DNA from: Pseudomonadota bacterium
GTDB taxonomy: Bacteria > Pseudomonadota > Gammaproteobacteria > Xanthomonadales > Xanthomonadaceae
DNA: 6,487 nt
Direction of reading: 5' to 3'
Assembly: GCA_023392975.1 (NCBI GenBank)
Contig: JAEWNA010000247.1
Location: forward strand, 1 to 6,487
Both the position numbers and the translations under genes were made by a program. Under the pieces are notes generated by a model. It saw only the letters and a list, made by a program, of their open reading frames with translations. It did no database searches and was not told the origin of the DNA. Numbering within the stretch: the stretch's first letter is position 1; the number at the start of each line of letters is the position of its first letter. This document shows positions 1 to 5,753 of the stretch, piece by piece.

Positions 1-21
1 GTCGCGAGGCGTATCGGTCAT
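1..21 (-). CDS. Possible start of a downstream gene, cut by window edge
   Basis: On the minus strand an ATG at 21-19 opens a frame reading MTDTPRD up to the window edge. It lies 44 bases after the stop of the histidine phosphatase gene, in the same direction, so it could be the next gene of a short operon. A weak GGA lies upstream as a possible ribosome binding site. Histidine phosphatases of this type often sit next to phosphotransferase or acyl-CoA dehydrogenase genes, but seven residues cannot identify the product. This is a tentative partial call only. Confidence 0.3.
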
Positions 22-65
22 CGGCGTTCCGGAGGCGGGCGCGGAGGCTTCAACAGGCGGAGCTC

Positions 66-749
66 TCAATAGTACGTCCACAGCGCGCGTTCGCCGTGCA
101 GGTGCGGCAGGCCGTTCCACGAGCCGATGCGCAGGCGTCCGTCGTGCGGATGGAACTCCGACAGCGCGCTGTTGCGCAGCGCGAGGTTGAGCTCGACCGC
201 CCGCGTCACCGGCACGTCCAGCGCGATCTGCGCCAGTCGCGAGATCACGCCGCCGGAGCTGAGCACCAGCGCCTCGCCGTCGCCTGCGAGCGCCTGCAAC
301 CGCTCGCCTGCGCCGTGCACGCGTTCGCCGAACGCGGCCCAGGTTTCCGGCACGCCGGGGAGTTCATCGTGCGCCCACGCCAGCAGCGCCGCGCGCAGCA
401 TCGCGCCGACGTCGCGGGGATCGCCGCTGCGGGACGCGACGACGATGGGATCGGTCGGGTCGCGGTCGAGATAGGCCTGGAACACGGCGGTGTGGTCGAA
501 CTCGGCGAATCCGGGATCGACGACCGGTTCCGGCAGCGGCGTGCCAGCGGCGGCGAAGGCTTCGGCCACGGCCTCCGCGGTCTCGCGGTGCCGGCGCATG
601 CCGCCGACCACCACCGTGCCGAAGCGATGCCCGCCCTGCGCCAGCCAGGCACCGAGACGGCGGGATTGCTCCCAGCCGCAGTCCGACAGGCGGTCGTAGT
701 CGTCCGCACCGAAGCTCGCCTGGCCATGGCGGACCAGCAACAGGCTCAT
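66..749 (-). CDS. Histidine phosphatase family protein (phosphoglycerate mutase-like)
   Basis: A 227-residue protein of the histidine phosphatase (branch 1, phosphoglycerate mutase/CobC-like) superfamily, probably cytoplasmic; no signal peptide is seen. The N-terminus MSLLLVRHGQ holds the RHG motif at residues 7-9, where His8 would be the phospho-accepting histidine. MRRHRETAEAV (residues 51-61) is the usual Arg-containing helix, and Glu83 in FAEFDH is the likely proton donor. The late motif normally reading S-H-G-G is LSSGG here, so Ser165 replaces the second catalytic histidine; related acyl-CoA-linked homologues appear to share this (from memory). The ATG at 749 was chosen because it puts RHG at its normal distance from the start and has GAGG about 8 bases upstream. 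The same frame is open to 863, but that extension is Arg-rich and would begin upstream of the predicted promoter. Substrate unknown; activity may be reduced or altered. Confidence 0.9.
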   Translation of the reverse strand: MSLLLVRHGQASFGADDYDRLSDCGWEQSRRLGAWLAQGGHRFGTVVVGGMRRHRETAEAVAEAFAAAGTPLPEPVVDPGFAEFDHTAVFQAYLDRDPTDPIVVASRSGDPRDVGAMLRAALLAWAHDELPGVPETWAAFGERVHGAGERLQALAGDGEALVLSSGGVISRLAQIALDVPVTRAVELNLALRNSALSEFHPHDGRLRIGSWNGLPHLHGERALWTYY

Positions 750-757
750 GGCGCAGG

Positions 758-763
758 CCTCGC
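758..763 (-). promoter_or_regulatory. Ribosome binding site for the histidine phosphatase
   Basis: The minus strand reads GCGAGG at 763-758, eight bases before the ATG at 749. It supports 749 over the far-upstream in-frame ATG at 863. Confidence 0.45.
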
Positions 764-803
764 ATGAGGGAGCATGCGGGACGCGATGGCGATCGAAAGC
801 ACG

Positions 804-816
804 TTCGAGGCTCGAA
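804..816. repeat. 13-base palindrome in the phosphatase leader
   Basis: TTCGAG-G-CTCGAA is a perfect 6-bp inverted repeat with a one-base centre. It lies just downstream of the predicted transcription start of the minus-strand phosphatase gene, about 55 bases before its ATG. The arrangement would suit a repressor operator. A chance palindrome in GC-rich DNA is equally possible. Confidence 0.35.
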
Positions 817-830
817 GGAGGCGGTCCGGC

Positions 831-859
831 ATCGTAGGCGCGCCGGTGGCGGGCGACAA
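831..859 (-). promoter_or_regulatory. Sigma70-like promoter for the histidine phosphatase
   Basis: On the minus strand TTGTCG (859-854) and TACGAT (836-831) are separated by exactly 17 bases; each matches its consensus hexamer at 4 of 6 positions. Predicted transcription would begin near 824, giving a leader of about 75 bases. It lies back to back with the Fur-controlled promoter of the receptor gene. Prediction by eye only. Confidence 0.4.
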
Positions 860-877
860 ACACGAGACCCCTTTCAT

Positions 878-907
878 TTGATAACGATTCTCATTAACAT
901 GTATGCA
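878..907 (+). promoter_or_regulatory. Candidate promoter of the fiu cassette
   Basis: TTGATA at 878-883 (5 of 6 to the -35 consensus) is followed after 18 bases by TATGCA at 902-907, a weak -10. This stretch is clearly more AT-rich than its surroundings. The Fur box covers the -35 and the spacer, so Fur binding would block RNA polymerase. The -10 call is weak and could be off by a few bases. Confidence 0.45.
880..898. promoter_or_regulatory. Fur box (iron-responsive operator)
   Basis: GATAACGATTCTCATTAAC matches 15 of 19 positions of the classical Fur box GATAATGATAATCATTATC. Read as the 7-1-7 form (TGATAAT-N-ATTATCA), bases 879-893 match 12 of 14. It lies 65 bases upstream of the receptor ATG and overlaps the candidate promoter. 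Fur with Fe(II) should repress the downstream cassette when iron is sufficient. The siderophore-receptor function of the next gene independently supports this. Confidence 0.88.
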
Positions 908-963
908 TCTGATCGACGGCGTCCTTCTCCGTCCCGACCCGCCTCCTCCTGCGACCCGCCGCC

Positions 964-3354
964 ATGCCCATGTCCGAACGCCCTTCCCCTGTCCGCCTTT
1001 CCCCGCTCGCCATCGCCCTGACACTCGTCGCCGGGCCCGCCCTGGCCGAACCCGCCGCGGACGCCTCGGCCTCCGCCAACGAGATCGACACCGTCCAGGT
1101 CGTCGGCAGCCAGATACGCCGGGCCGAGTCGCCGAAGTACACCGAGCCGCTCAACGACACGCCGCAGACCATCACGGTGGTCGACCGCGCGGTGATCGAG
1201 CAGCAGAACCTGCTCGGCCTGCGCGACGTCCTCGGCACCCTGCCCGGCATCACCTTCGGCGCCGGCGAAGGCGGCGGCGGCTACGGCGACAGCATCACCC
1301 TGCGCGGCTACACCGCCAGCAGCGACATCACCACCGACGGCGTGCGCGACAGCGCGCAGTACACCCGCAGCGACACCTTCAACCTCGAGTCGATCGAGCT
1401 GGTCAACGGCGCGAACTCGGCGATGTCCGGCGCGGGCTCGGTCGGCGGCAACATCAACCTGGTGAGCAAGTCGGCGCACGAAGGCGACGCGACCGCGGTC
1501 GCGCTCGGCGTGGGCACCGACGGCTATGCCCGCGCCACCGCCGACGGCAACTACGACCTCGGCGACGACAAGGCGCTGCGGATCAACGCGATGGCACATC
1601 GCAACGACGTGGCCGGGCGCGACGTGGAGCGATTCCGGCGCTGGGGCTTCGCGCCGTCGCTGGCGATCGGCCTGGGTTCGGACACGCGCCTGACCGTGAA
1701 CTACCTGCACCAGTCGGACGACAACCTGCCGCAGTACGGCGTGCCGTTCGCGCTGAATGGCTACCATGACGGGCCGCTGCCCGGCATCGACCCCGAGACC
1801 TATTTCGGCTATCGCAACGTGTCGAAGCAGGAGATCGACGTCGACATGCTGACCGCGGTGTTCGAGCACGACTTCGGCGACGCGATCACGCTGCGCAGCC
1901 TGGCGCGCCTGCAGCGCGTCGACCAGGTGTCGAACGTGACCGCGCTGCAGGGGAGCTGGTGCCTGGAGGACGGGACCAATCCCTACACCGGGCAGGCCTG
2001 CGCCGGCGGCCAGCCGGCCGGCACGTGGTCGCCGGTGGGCGGCCCGCGCGGCTACGTGCGCGACACCCGCAACACCCTCGCGATCAGCCAGACCGACGTG
2101 ACCGCCCGCTTCTCGACCGGGGCCGTCGAACATGCGCTGGTCGGCGGCCTGTCCTTCAGCACCGAATCCTTCGACCTGGAAACCGGCGGCGTGTTCTTCA
2201 ACGCCGACGGCAGCGCCCTCCCCAACACCAGTGCCGGCTATCCGTACCAGACCTTCCGCGATCCGGACCACGTCTGGGCAGGACCGCTGAACTACTTCCG
2301 CAGCGGCAAGACCGAGGGCGATCTCGACAGCACATCGGTCTACCTGTTCGACACGCTGAAGTTCGGCGAGCGCTGGATGCTGAACCTCGGCGCCCGCTAC
2401 GATCGCAACGAAGGGGCGACGAAGACATGGGTCGTGTCCACCGCGGACGCGACGCGCGGCCAGTTGCTCGGCGTCAACCCGGTCGCGCGCAACGACGAGC
2501 ATCTGCTGTCGTACCGCGCCGGCCTGGTGTTCAAGCCGACCGAGCACGGCACGGTGTACCTGGCCTGGTCCGACAGCAAGACGCCGTCCAAGGCGTCGGT
2601 CAACGGCAGTTGCACCCTGACCAGCACCACCGGCACCGCCAACTGCGATGTCGACCCCGAATCCGCGATCAACCTCGAACTCGGCACCAAGTGGGAACTG
2701 CCGGAGCGTGGTCTCGCGCTGACCGCGGCGGTGTTCCGCAACGAGCGCCGCAACTACCGCGTCGCCGATCCGGGCAACCCCGACAATCCGTCCGGCGAGC
2801 AGCAGCTCGATGGTCGTGCCCGCGTCGACGGCGCGGTGCTGGGCATCGCCGGCACGCTGCTGCCCGGCTGGCAGGTGTTCGCGAACTACACGTACCTCGA
2901 CAGCGAGGTCGTGCGCGGCGTGTCCGCCTTCTGTCATGCGAACCCGAGCGCGGCCTGCGGCAACAGCGCGACCGATCGCGATCCGTTCGCAGGCAATCCG
3001 CTGACCAACACGCCGAAGCATTCCGGCAGCCTCTGGACCACGTACACCACCGGCGACTGGACCTTCGGCTACAGCGCGACCTACCAGGGCCGCTTCGTGG
3101 TGCAGAACAACACGCTGGACGGCCGCCCGCTGTTCCCGACCGACGCCTACTGGGTGCATCGGGCGATGGTGAACTACGCCGTCAACGACCGGCTCGACCT
3201 CCAGCTCAACCTCAACAACCTGCTGGACACCGAGTACTACACCCGCATCCGCAACAACATCGCGTTCACCGGCACGACCGTGACCGGCGGCAACGGCTGG
3301 GCGACGCCGGGCGAGGGCCGCTCGGCCGTCCTCACCGCGACCTGGCGCTTCTGA
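964..3354 (+). CDS. fiu: TonB-dependent catecholate siderophore receptor (Fiu/PiuA type)
   Basis: A 796-residue outer-membrane receptor for ferric catecholate siderophores, powered by TonB-ExbBD. Residues 1-28 form a signal peptide ending in GPALA, with cleavage expected before Glu29. A TonB-box-like stretch, IDTVQVVGS, lies at residues 41-49. The plug follows, roughly 59-165, with family motifs NDTPQTITVVD, LRDVLGTLPGITFGAGEGG, ITLRGY, TDGVRDSAQYTR, IELVNGANSAMSGAGSVGGNINLVSK. The rest is a 22-strand-type barrel ending in TATWRF with the C-terminal Phe required for outer-membrane assembly. The only six cysteines form three close pairs (333/346, 550/561, 657/665), probably disulfides in surface loops. 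ATG 964 is the first possible start after an in-frame stop at 910; ATG 970 is the alternative. Neither has a clear Shine-Dalgarno. A dedicated PiuC gene directly downstream supports the Fiu/PiuA assignment. The exact ligand cannot be read from sequence. Confidence 0.93.
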   Translation: MPMSERPSPVRLSPLAIALTLVAGPALAEPAADASASANEIDTVQVVGSQIRRAESPKYTEPLNDTPQTITVVDRAVIEQQNLLGLRDVLGTLPGITFGAGEGGGGYGDSITLRGYTASSDITTDGVRDSAQYTRSDTFNLESIELVNGANSAMSGAGSVGGNINLVSKSAHEGDATAVALGVGTDGYARATADGNYDLGDDKALRINAMAHRNDVAGRDVERFRRWGFAPSLAIGLGSDTRLTVNYLHQSDDNLPQYGVPFALNGYHDGPLPGIDPETYFGYRNVSKQEIDVDMLTAVFEHDFGDAITLRSLARLQRVDQVSNVTALQGSWCLEDGTNPYTGQACAGGQPAGTWSPVGGPRGYVRDTRNTLAISQTDVTARFSTGAVEHALVGGLSFSTESFDLETGGVFFNADGSALPNTSAGYPYQTFRDPDHVWAGPLNYFRSGKTEGDLDSTSVYLFDTLKFGERWMLNLGARYDRNEGATKTWVVSTADATRGQLLGVNPVARNDEHLLSYRAGLVFKPTEHGTVYLAWSDSKTPSKASVNGSCTLTSTTGTANCDVDPESAINLELGTKWELPERGLALTAAVFRNERRNYRVADPGNPDNPSGEQQLDGRARVDGAVLGIAGTLLPGWQVFANYTYLDSEVVRGVSAFCHANPSAACGNSATDRDPFAGNPLTNTPKHSGSLWTTYTTGDWTFGYSATYQGRFVVQNNTLDGRPLFPTDAYWVHRAMVNYAVNDRLDLQLNLNNLLDTEYYTRIRNNIAFTGTTVTGGNGWATPGEGRSAVLTATWRF

Positions 3355-3362
3355 GCCCGACC

Positions 3363-3367
3363 GGAGA
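3363..3367 (+). promoter_or_regulatory. Ribosome binding site of piuC
   Basis: GGAGA lies seven to ten bases before the ATG at 3374, in the 19-base gap after the receptor stop codon. It fixes the start of the dioxygenase. Confidence 0.6.
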
Positions 3368-3373
3368 CGCCAC

Positions 3374-4060
3374 ATGCTGCTCGCCATTCCCGACGTGCTC
3401 GACGCGACGCAGGTCGCCGAGTTCCGCGCGGCGCTCGACGGCGCCGACTGGGCCGACGGCCGGATCACCGCCGGCCACCAGTCAGCGCAGGCCAAGGACA
3501 ACGCACAATTGCCGGAGGACTCGCCCGTGGCGCGCGCGCTGGGCGAACGCCTGCTCGCCGCGCTCGCCCGCAACAGCACCTTCTTCGCCGCGGCGCTGCC
3601 GAAGCGGATCTATCCGCCGCTGTTCAACCGCTACGCCGGCGGGCAATCCTTCGACTGGCATGTCGACAACGCGGTGCGCTACGACCGCAGCCGCGGCAGC
3701 GTCGACCCGGTCCGCACCGACCTCTCGGCGACGCTGTTCCTCGCCGATCCCGGCGACTACGACGGCGGCGAACTGGAGATCGAGGACACCTACGGCACGC
3801 AACGCATCAAGCTGCCGCCCGGGCACATGGTGCTCTACCCGGGCACCAGCCTGCATCGCGTGCTGCCGGTGACCCGCGGCGCGCGCGTCGCGTCGTTCTT
3901 CTGGATGCAGAGCATGGTCCGCGATGATGCACGCCGGCGCATGCTGTTCGAACTGGACGTGTCGATCCGCCAGCTCACCGCCGAACTGCACGACCATGAC
4001 GCGCTGGTGCGCCTCACCGGCGTCTACCACAATCTCCTGCGGCAATGGGCCGAGACCTGA
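3374..4060 (+). CDS. piuC: PiuC/YbiX-type Fe(II)/2-oxoglutarate dioxygenase (PKHD hydroxylase)
   Basis: A 228-residue cytoplasmic Fe(II)- and 2-oxoglutarate-dependent oxygenase of the PKHD-type hydroxylase family, near the usual YbiX length of about 226. Iron ligands are visible as His96-x-Asp98 in FDWHVDNAVR and distal His161 in TSLHRVLPV. Arg171 in TRGARVASFFW is the expected 2-oxoglutarate-binding arginine. GGELEIED (131-138) and LPPGHMVLYPG (147-157) are typical jelly-roll motifs. The gene starts 19 bases after the receptor stop, so the two are almost certainly cotranscribed under Fur. The same receptor-hydroxylase pair is known from fiu-ybiX of E. coli and piuA-piuC of Pseudomonas. The natural substrate is not settled in the literature I know; a role connected with the imported siderophore is an inference from linkage. 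Confidence 0.93.
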   Translation: MLLAIPDVLDATQVAEFRAALDGADWADGRITAGHQSAQAKDNAQLPEDSPVARALGERLLAALARNSTFFAAALPKRIYPPLFNRYAGGQSFDWHVDNAVRYDRSRGSVDPVRTDLSATLFLADPGDYDGGELEIEDTYGTQRIKLPPGHMVLYPGTSLHRVLPVTRGARVASFFWMQSMVRDDARRRMLFELDVSIRQLTAELHDHDALVRLTGVYHNLLRQWAET

Positions 4061-4121
4061 GCGTCAACCGCCCCGCCCCACGCACGTTCACTTCTTCCTG
4101 ACCTCCCACGACCCGACTTCC

Positions 4122-4781
4122 ATGTCCGCCACGACCGCTCCGCTTGCCTCGCCGCGCCGCAAGGGCGCCCTGCATCGCTGGATCCGCCGCATCCACCTGT
4201 GGATCGGCGCCTGGGGCGCGCTCGCCGCCGTGCTCTACGGCACCACCGGCCTGATCATGAGCCACCGCATCGGCGAGAACGCCTGGCCGCAGGGCGAAAG
4301 CGCGGAAATCGGACGCACCACGCTGGTGGTGCCCGCTGAAGCGCGGACCAGCGCGGAAGCGCTGTCGCTGTGGCTGCGCGACACGCAGGGGCTGGATGCG
4401 CAGACCATCCGCAAGCCCAAGCCGGGCGGCGAAGGCGGCCCGCGTCGCGAAGGCGAGCGTCGCGGCCCGTCGGGCTGGTCACTGAGCGGCGGTACCGCCA
4501 GCGCGAGCTGGTCGCTGGACTACGCGCCCGGCGCGGACACCGCCGAACTCAAGCGCACCCGCCACAGCCCGCTCGCCGCGTTCACGCGGCTGCACAAGGC
4601 GGTGGCGGGCGGCGACGGCTGGCGCCTGCTCGGCGACAGCTTCGCGATCGGCATGATCCTGCTGGGCCTCTCGGGCCTGCTGCTGTGGGCGCGCGGCCGC
4701 ACGCCGAAGCAGATGTTGGTCAGCGTGTTCGGCGCATCTCTGGTCGCGACGCTGCTGGTGCTGGTGCCGAACCTGCTGTGA
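4122..4781 (+). CDS. PepSY-associated transmembrane protein, PiuB-like (putative ferric-siderophore reductase)
   Basis: A 219-residue inner-membrane protein. Predicted transmembrane helices lie near residues 27-46, 173-190 and 199-218, with a periplasmic domain of about 120 residues between the first two. Histidines near the membrane edges (His18, His25, His48, His158 in FTRLHKAV) are the kind that bind heme in PepSY-TM reductases such as FoxB; that role is inferred. A Gly/Arg/Lys-rich stretch (about 97-118) interrupts the periplasmic domain. The protein is short for PiuB/FoxB-type reductases and carries one PepSY-like region at most. Start ATG 4122 fits the basic tail and LHRWIRRIHLW leading into helix 1. 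The frame is open upstream to 3924, but that part overlaps piuC and is not protein-like. The gap after piuC is 61 bases without a clear ribosome binding site. Its place behind the receptor and dioxygenase suggests release of iron from the siderophore. Confidence 0.8.
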   Translation: MSATTAPLASPRRKGALHRWIRRIHLWIGAWGALAAVLYGTTGLIMSHRIGENAWPQGESAEIGRTTLVVPAEARTSAEALSLWLRDTQGLDAQTIRKPKPGGEGGPRREGERRGPSGWSLSGGTASASWSLDYAPGADTAELKRTRHSPLAAFTRLHKAVAGGDGWRLLGDSFAIGMILLGLSGLLLWARGRTPKQMLVSVFGASLVATLLVLVPNLL

Positions 4782-4797
4782 CCGCGGCGACCAGTGC

Positions 4798-5598
4798 TCA
4801 GTACTGCGCCGGCGTGGCGAAACGCGTGACCTTGGGCCGGTAGTTCATCGGCCCGACCAGGTCGACGCCGCACTGCAGGCCCGACAGCCAGTCCAGCAGC
4901 CCGCGCTGCGCGGCGCCGCGGAACGGCATGCCGTGCTGGGGCACGATCATCTCCGGATCGAGCTCGCGGACCATGTCCACCCAGAGCCGCAGCACGCGGT
5001 TGCTGGCCATGTAGCGGCGATGGAACGCCTCCATGCACGGCCGGTAGCTGTCGAAATCCTCGACGAAGCCGTAGGCCTCGCCACTCGCCACCAGGCCCGA
5101 GCAGACGTCGCCGGAGAACAGGATGCGGCTGACCGGGTCGAAGAACGACAGGTTGCCGACCGAATGCAGGAAATGCGCCGGCAGCGCGATCAGCTCGGTA
5201 TCGCCCAGCGGCACACGGGCGCCCTCGTCGTCCACGAGCAGGTAACGCTCGCGGCCGGCGTTCTCCATGTAGTGCGGCACCAGGTGCGGCACGAATCGCC
5301 CCCAGAGCTTCGAGCACACGACGGTGGCCTGTGTGTACAGCAGCCACTTGTCGACCGAACCGATGATGTCCGGGTCCTGGTGCGAGCACAGCACCAAGTC
5401 GATCTGGTGCGGGCGCACGTCCCGCCCCAGCGCCAGCACCAGCGGGTTGTAGAGCAGCGCCCCGCCCGGGTCGATCAGCGCGGAACGTTCGCCGTGCTTG
5501 ATCAGGAACTGGTTGGCCTGGACGCCGTCCTCGCCGCGGACGAGATCGTTGTAGGCGACGCACCGATGCCCGTTCGCATCGAAAAGCACGAATCCCAT
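4798..5598 (-). CDS. MBL-fold diiron protein, flavodiiron/oxygen-binding (ODP)-like
   Basis: A 266-residue metallo-beta-lactamase-fold protein with the diiron ligand set of flavodiiron proteins. His73, Asp75 and Asp77 (SHQDPDIIGS), His145 (FLHSVGN), Asp164 (LFSGDVCSG) and His222 (VPQHGMPF) match in order and spacing the known ligands of rubredoxin:oxygen oxidoreductase (His79, Glu81, Asp83, His146, Asp165, His226). The His after the last Asp of motif 1, present in ordinary hydrolases, is Ile78 here. The protein ends soon after the core, with no C-terminal flavodoxin or rubredoxin domain, as in stand-alone oxygen-binding diiron proteins. It probably binds or reduces O2 or NO in the cytoplasm; a lactonase-type hydrolase is less likely. 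The ATG at 5598 has AGGGG (5612-5608) nine bases upstream. Its stop lies 16 bases from the stop of the convergent PepSY gene. An FNR-type site upstream suggests low-oxygen induction. Confidence 0.88.
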   Translation of the reverse strand: MGFVLFDANGHRCVAYNDLVRGEDGVQANQFLIKHGERSALIDPGGALLYNPLVLALGRDVRPHQIDLVLCSHQDPDIIGSVDKWLLYTQATVVCSKLWGRFVPHLVPHYMENAGRERYLLVDDEGARVPLGDTELIALPAHFLHSVGNLSFFDPVSRILFSGDVCSGLVASGEAYGFVEDFDSYRPCMEAFHRRYMASNRVLRLWVDMVRELDPEMIVPQHGMPFRGAAQRGLLDWLSGLQCGVDLVGPMNYRPKVTRFATPAQY

Positions 5599-5607
5599 GG
5601 TGGCTCG

Positions 5608-5612
5608 CCCCT
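5608..5612 (-). promoter_or_regulatory. Ribosome binding site of the ODP-like gene
   Basis: The minus strand reads AGGGG nine bases before the ATG at 5598, one of the clearest Shine-Dalgarno sites in the window. Confidence 0.6.
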
Positions 5613-5632
5613 GTACGAGAGAAAGTGTGCAC

Positions 5633-5638
5633 AGGGTA
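5633..5638 (-). promoter_or_regulatory. Candidate -10 element of the ODP-like gene
   Basis: TACCCT on the minus strand (5638-5633) keeps the first two and the last base of TATAAT. If the FNR-type site centre is set at -41.5, position +1 falls at 5626 and this hexamer falls exactly at -12 to -7. There is no independent -35, as usual in class II activator promoters. The hexamer alone would be unconvincing; its position relative to the FNR site is the argument. Confidence 0.35.
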
Positions 5639-5660
5639 ATGAGACGCGGCGGAAAGATTC

Positions 5661-5674
5661 TTGATCATGCTCAA
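5661..5674. promoter_or_regulatory. FNR/Anr-type binding site upstream of the ODP-like gene
   Basis: TTGATCATGCTCAA matches the FNR/Anr/Dnr consensus TTGAT-N4-ATCAA at 9 of 10 defined positions. Its centre is about 70 bases upstream of the minus-strand ATG at 5598. It fits a CRP/Clp site (TGTGA-N6-TCACA) less well, at 6 of 10. It would couple the predicted oxygen- or NO-reactive diiron protein to an oxygen- or NO-sensing regulator. No regulator gene is visible in this window. Confidence 0.6.
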
Positions 5675-5693
5675 CATCCGTCGTGCGGCTGCC

Positions 5694-5737
5694 CACGAAC
5701 CCGCTCGCGGTTCGCGATCCTCGTGCGGCGTCGCGAA
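5694..5737 (-). terminator. Inverted repeats after the HutD/Ves gene, possible terminator
   Basis: Starting 17 bases after the stop of the minus-strand HutD gene, TTCGCGA and TCGCGAA (5711-5717 and 5731-5737) form a perfect 7-bp stem with a 13-base loop. Two further stems overlap it: CGAACC/GGTTCG (5696-5701 and 5709-5714) and CACGA/TCGTG (5694-5698 and 5721-5725). No T-run follows, so this is not a standard intrinsic terminator. The folds could slow readthrough into the separately promoted ODP-like gene or protect the hutD mRNA end. Confidence 0.3.
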
Positions 5738-5753
5738 TGCGAAACGCCCGCAG

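Noticed and set aside
750..863. 38-residue N-terminal extension of the histidine phosphatase
   Set aside because: It would push the RHG motif away from the N-terminus, has no homologous look, and begins upstream of the predicted promoter. The ATG at 749 has a better ribosome binding site.
874..3579. 901-codon open frame on the minus strand, antisense to the receptor gene
   Set aside because: Its product is a low-complexity run of Val/Ala/Gly/Arg/His without family motifs, as expected opposite a GC-rich gene with strong third-position bias. The opposite strand encodes an unmistakable TonB-dependent receptor.
1959..3872. 637-codon plus-strand frame overlapping the receptor and piuC
   Set aside because: The translation is Arg/Pro-rich and patternless and spans two real genes in another frame.
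3924..4121. In-frame extension of the PepSY protein into piuC
   Set aside because: The sequence (MMHAGACCSNW...) is the out-of-frame reading of the piuC 3' end. The ATG at 4122 starts the expected basic N-tail before helix 1.
4782..4797. Terminator between the convergent PepSY and ODP-like genes
   Set aside because: The gap is only 16 bases. The sole symmetry nearby is the short CAGTACTG inside the ODP-like gene end, and there is no T-run or stable stem.
5661..5674. CRP/Clp site instead of an FNR-type site
   Set aside because: Only 6 of 10 defined positions fit TGTGA-N6-TCACA, against 9 of 10 for TTGAT-N4-ATCAA.
4520..5677. 385-codon minus-strand frame across the PepSY and ODP-like genes
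   Set aside because: It is a shifted reading of the ODP-like gene continuing antisense into the PepSY gene. The frame ending at 4798 carries all metal-ligand motifs.
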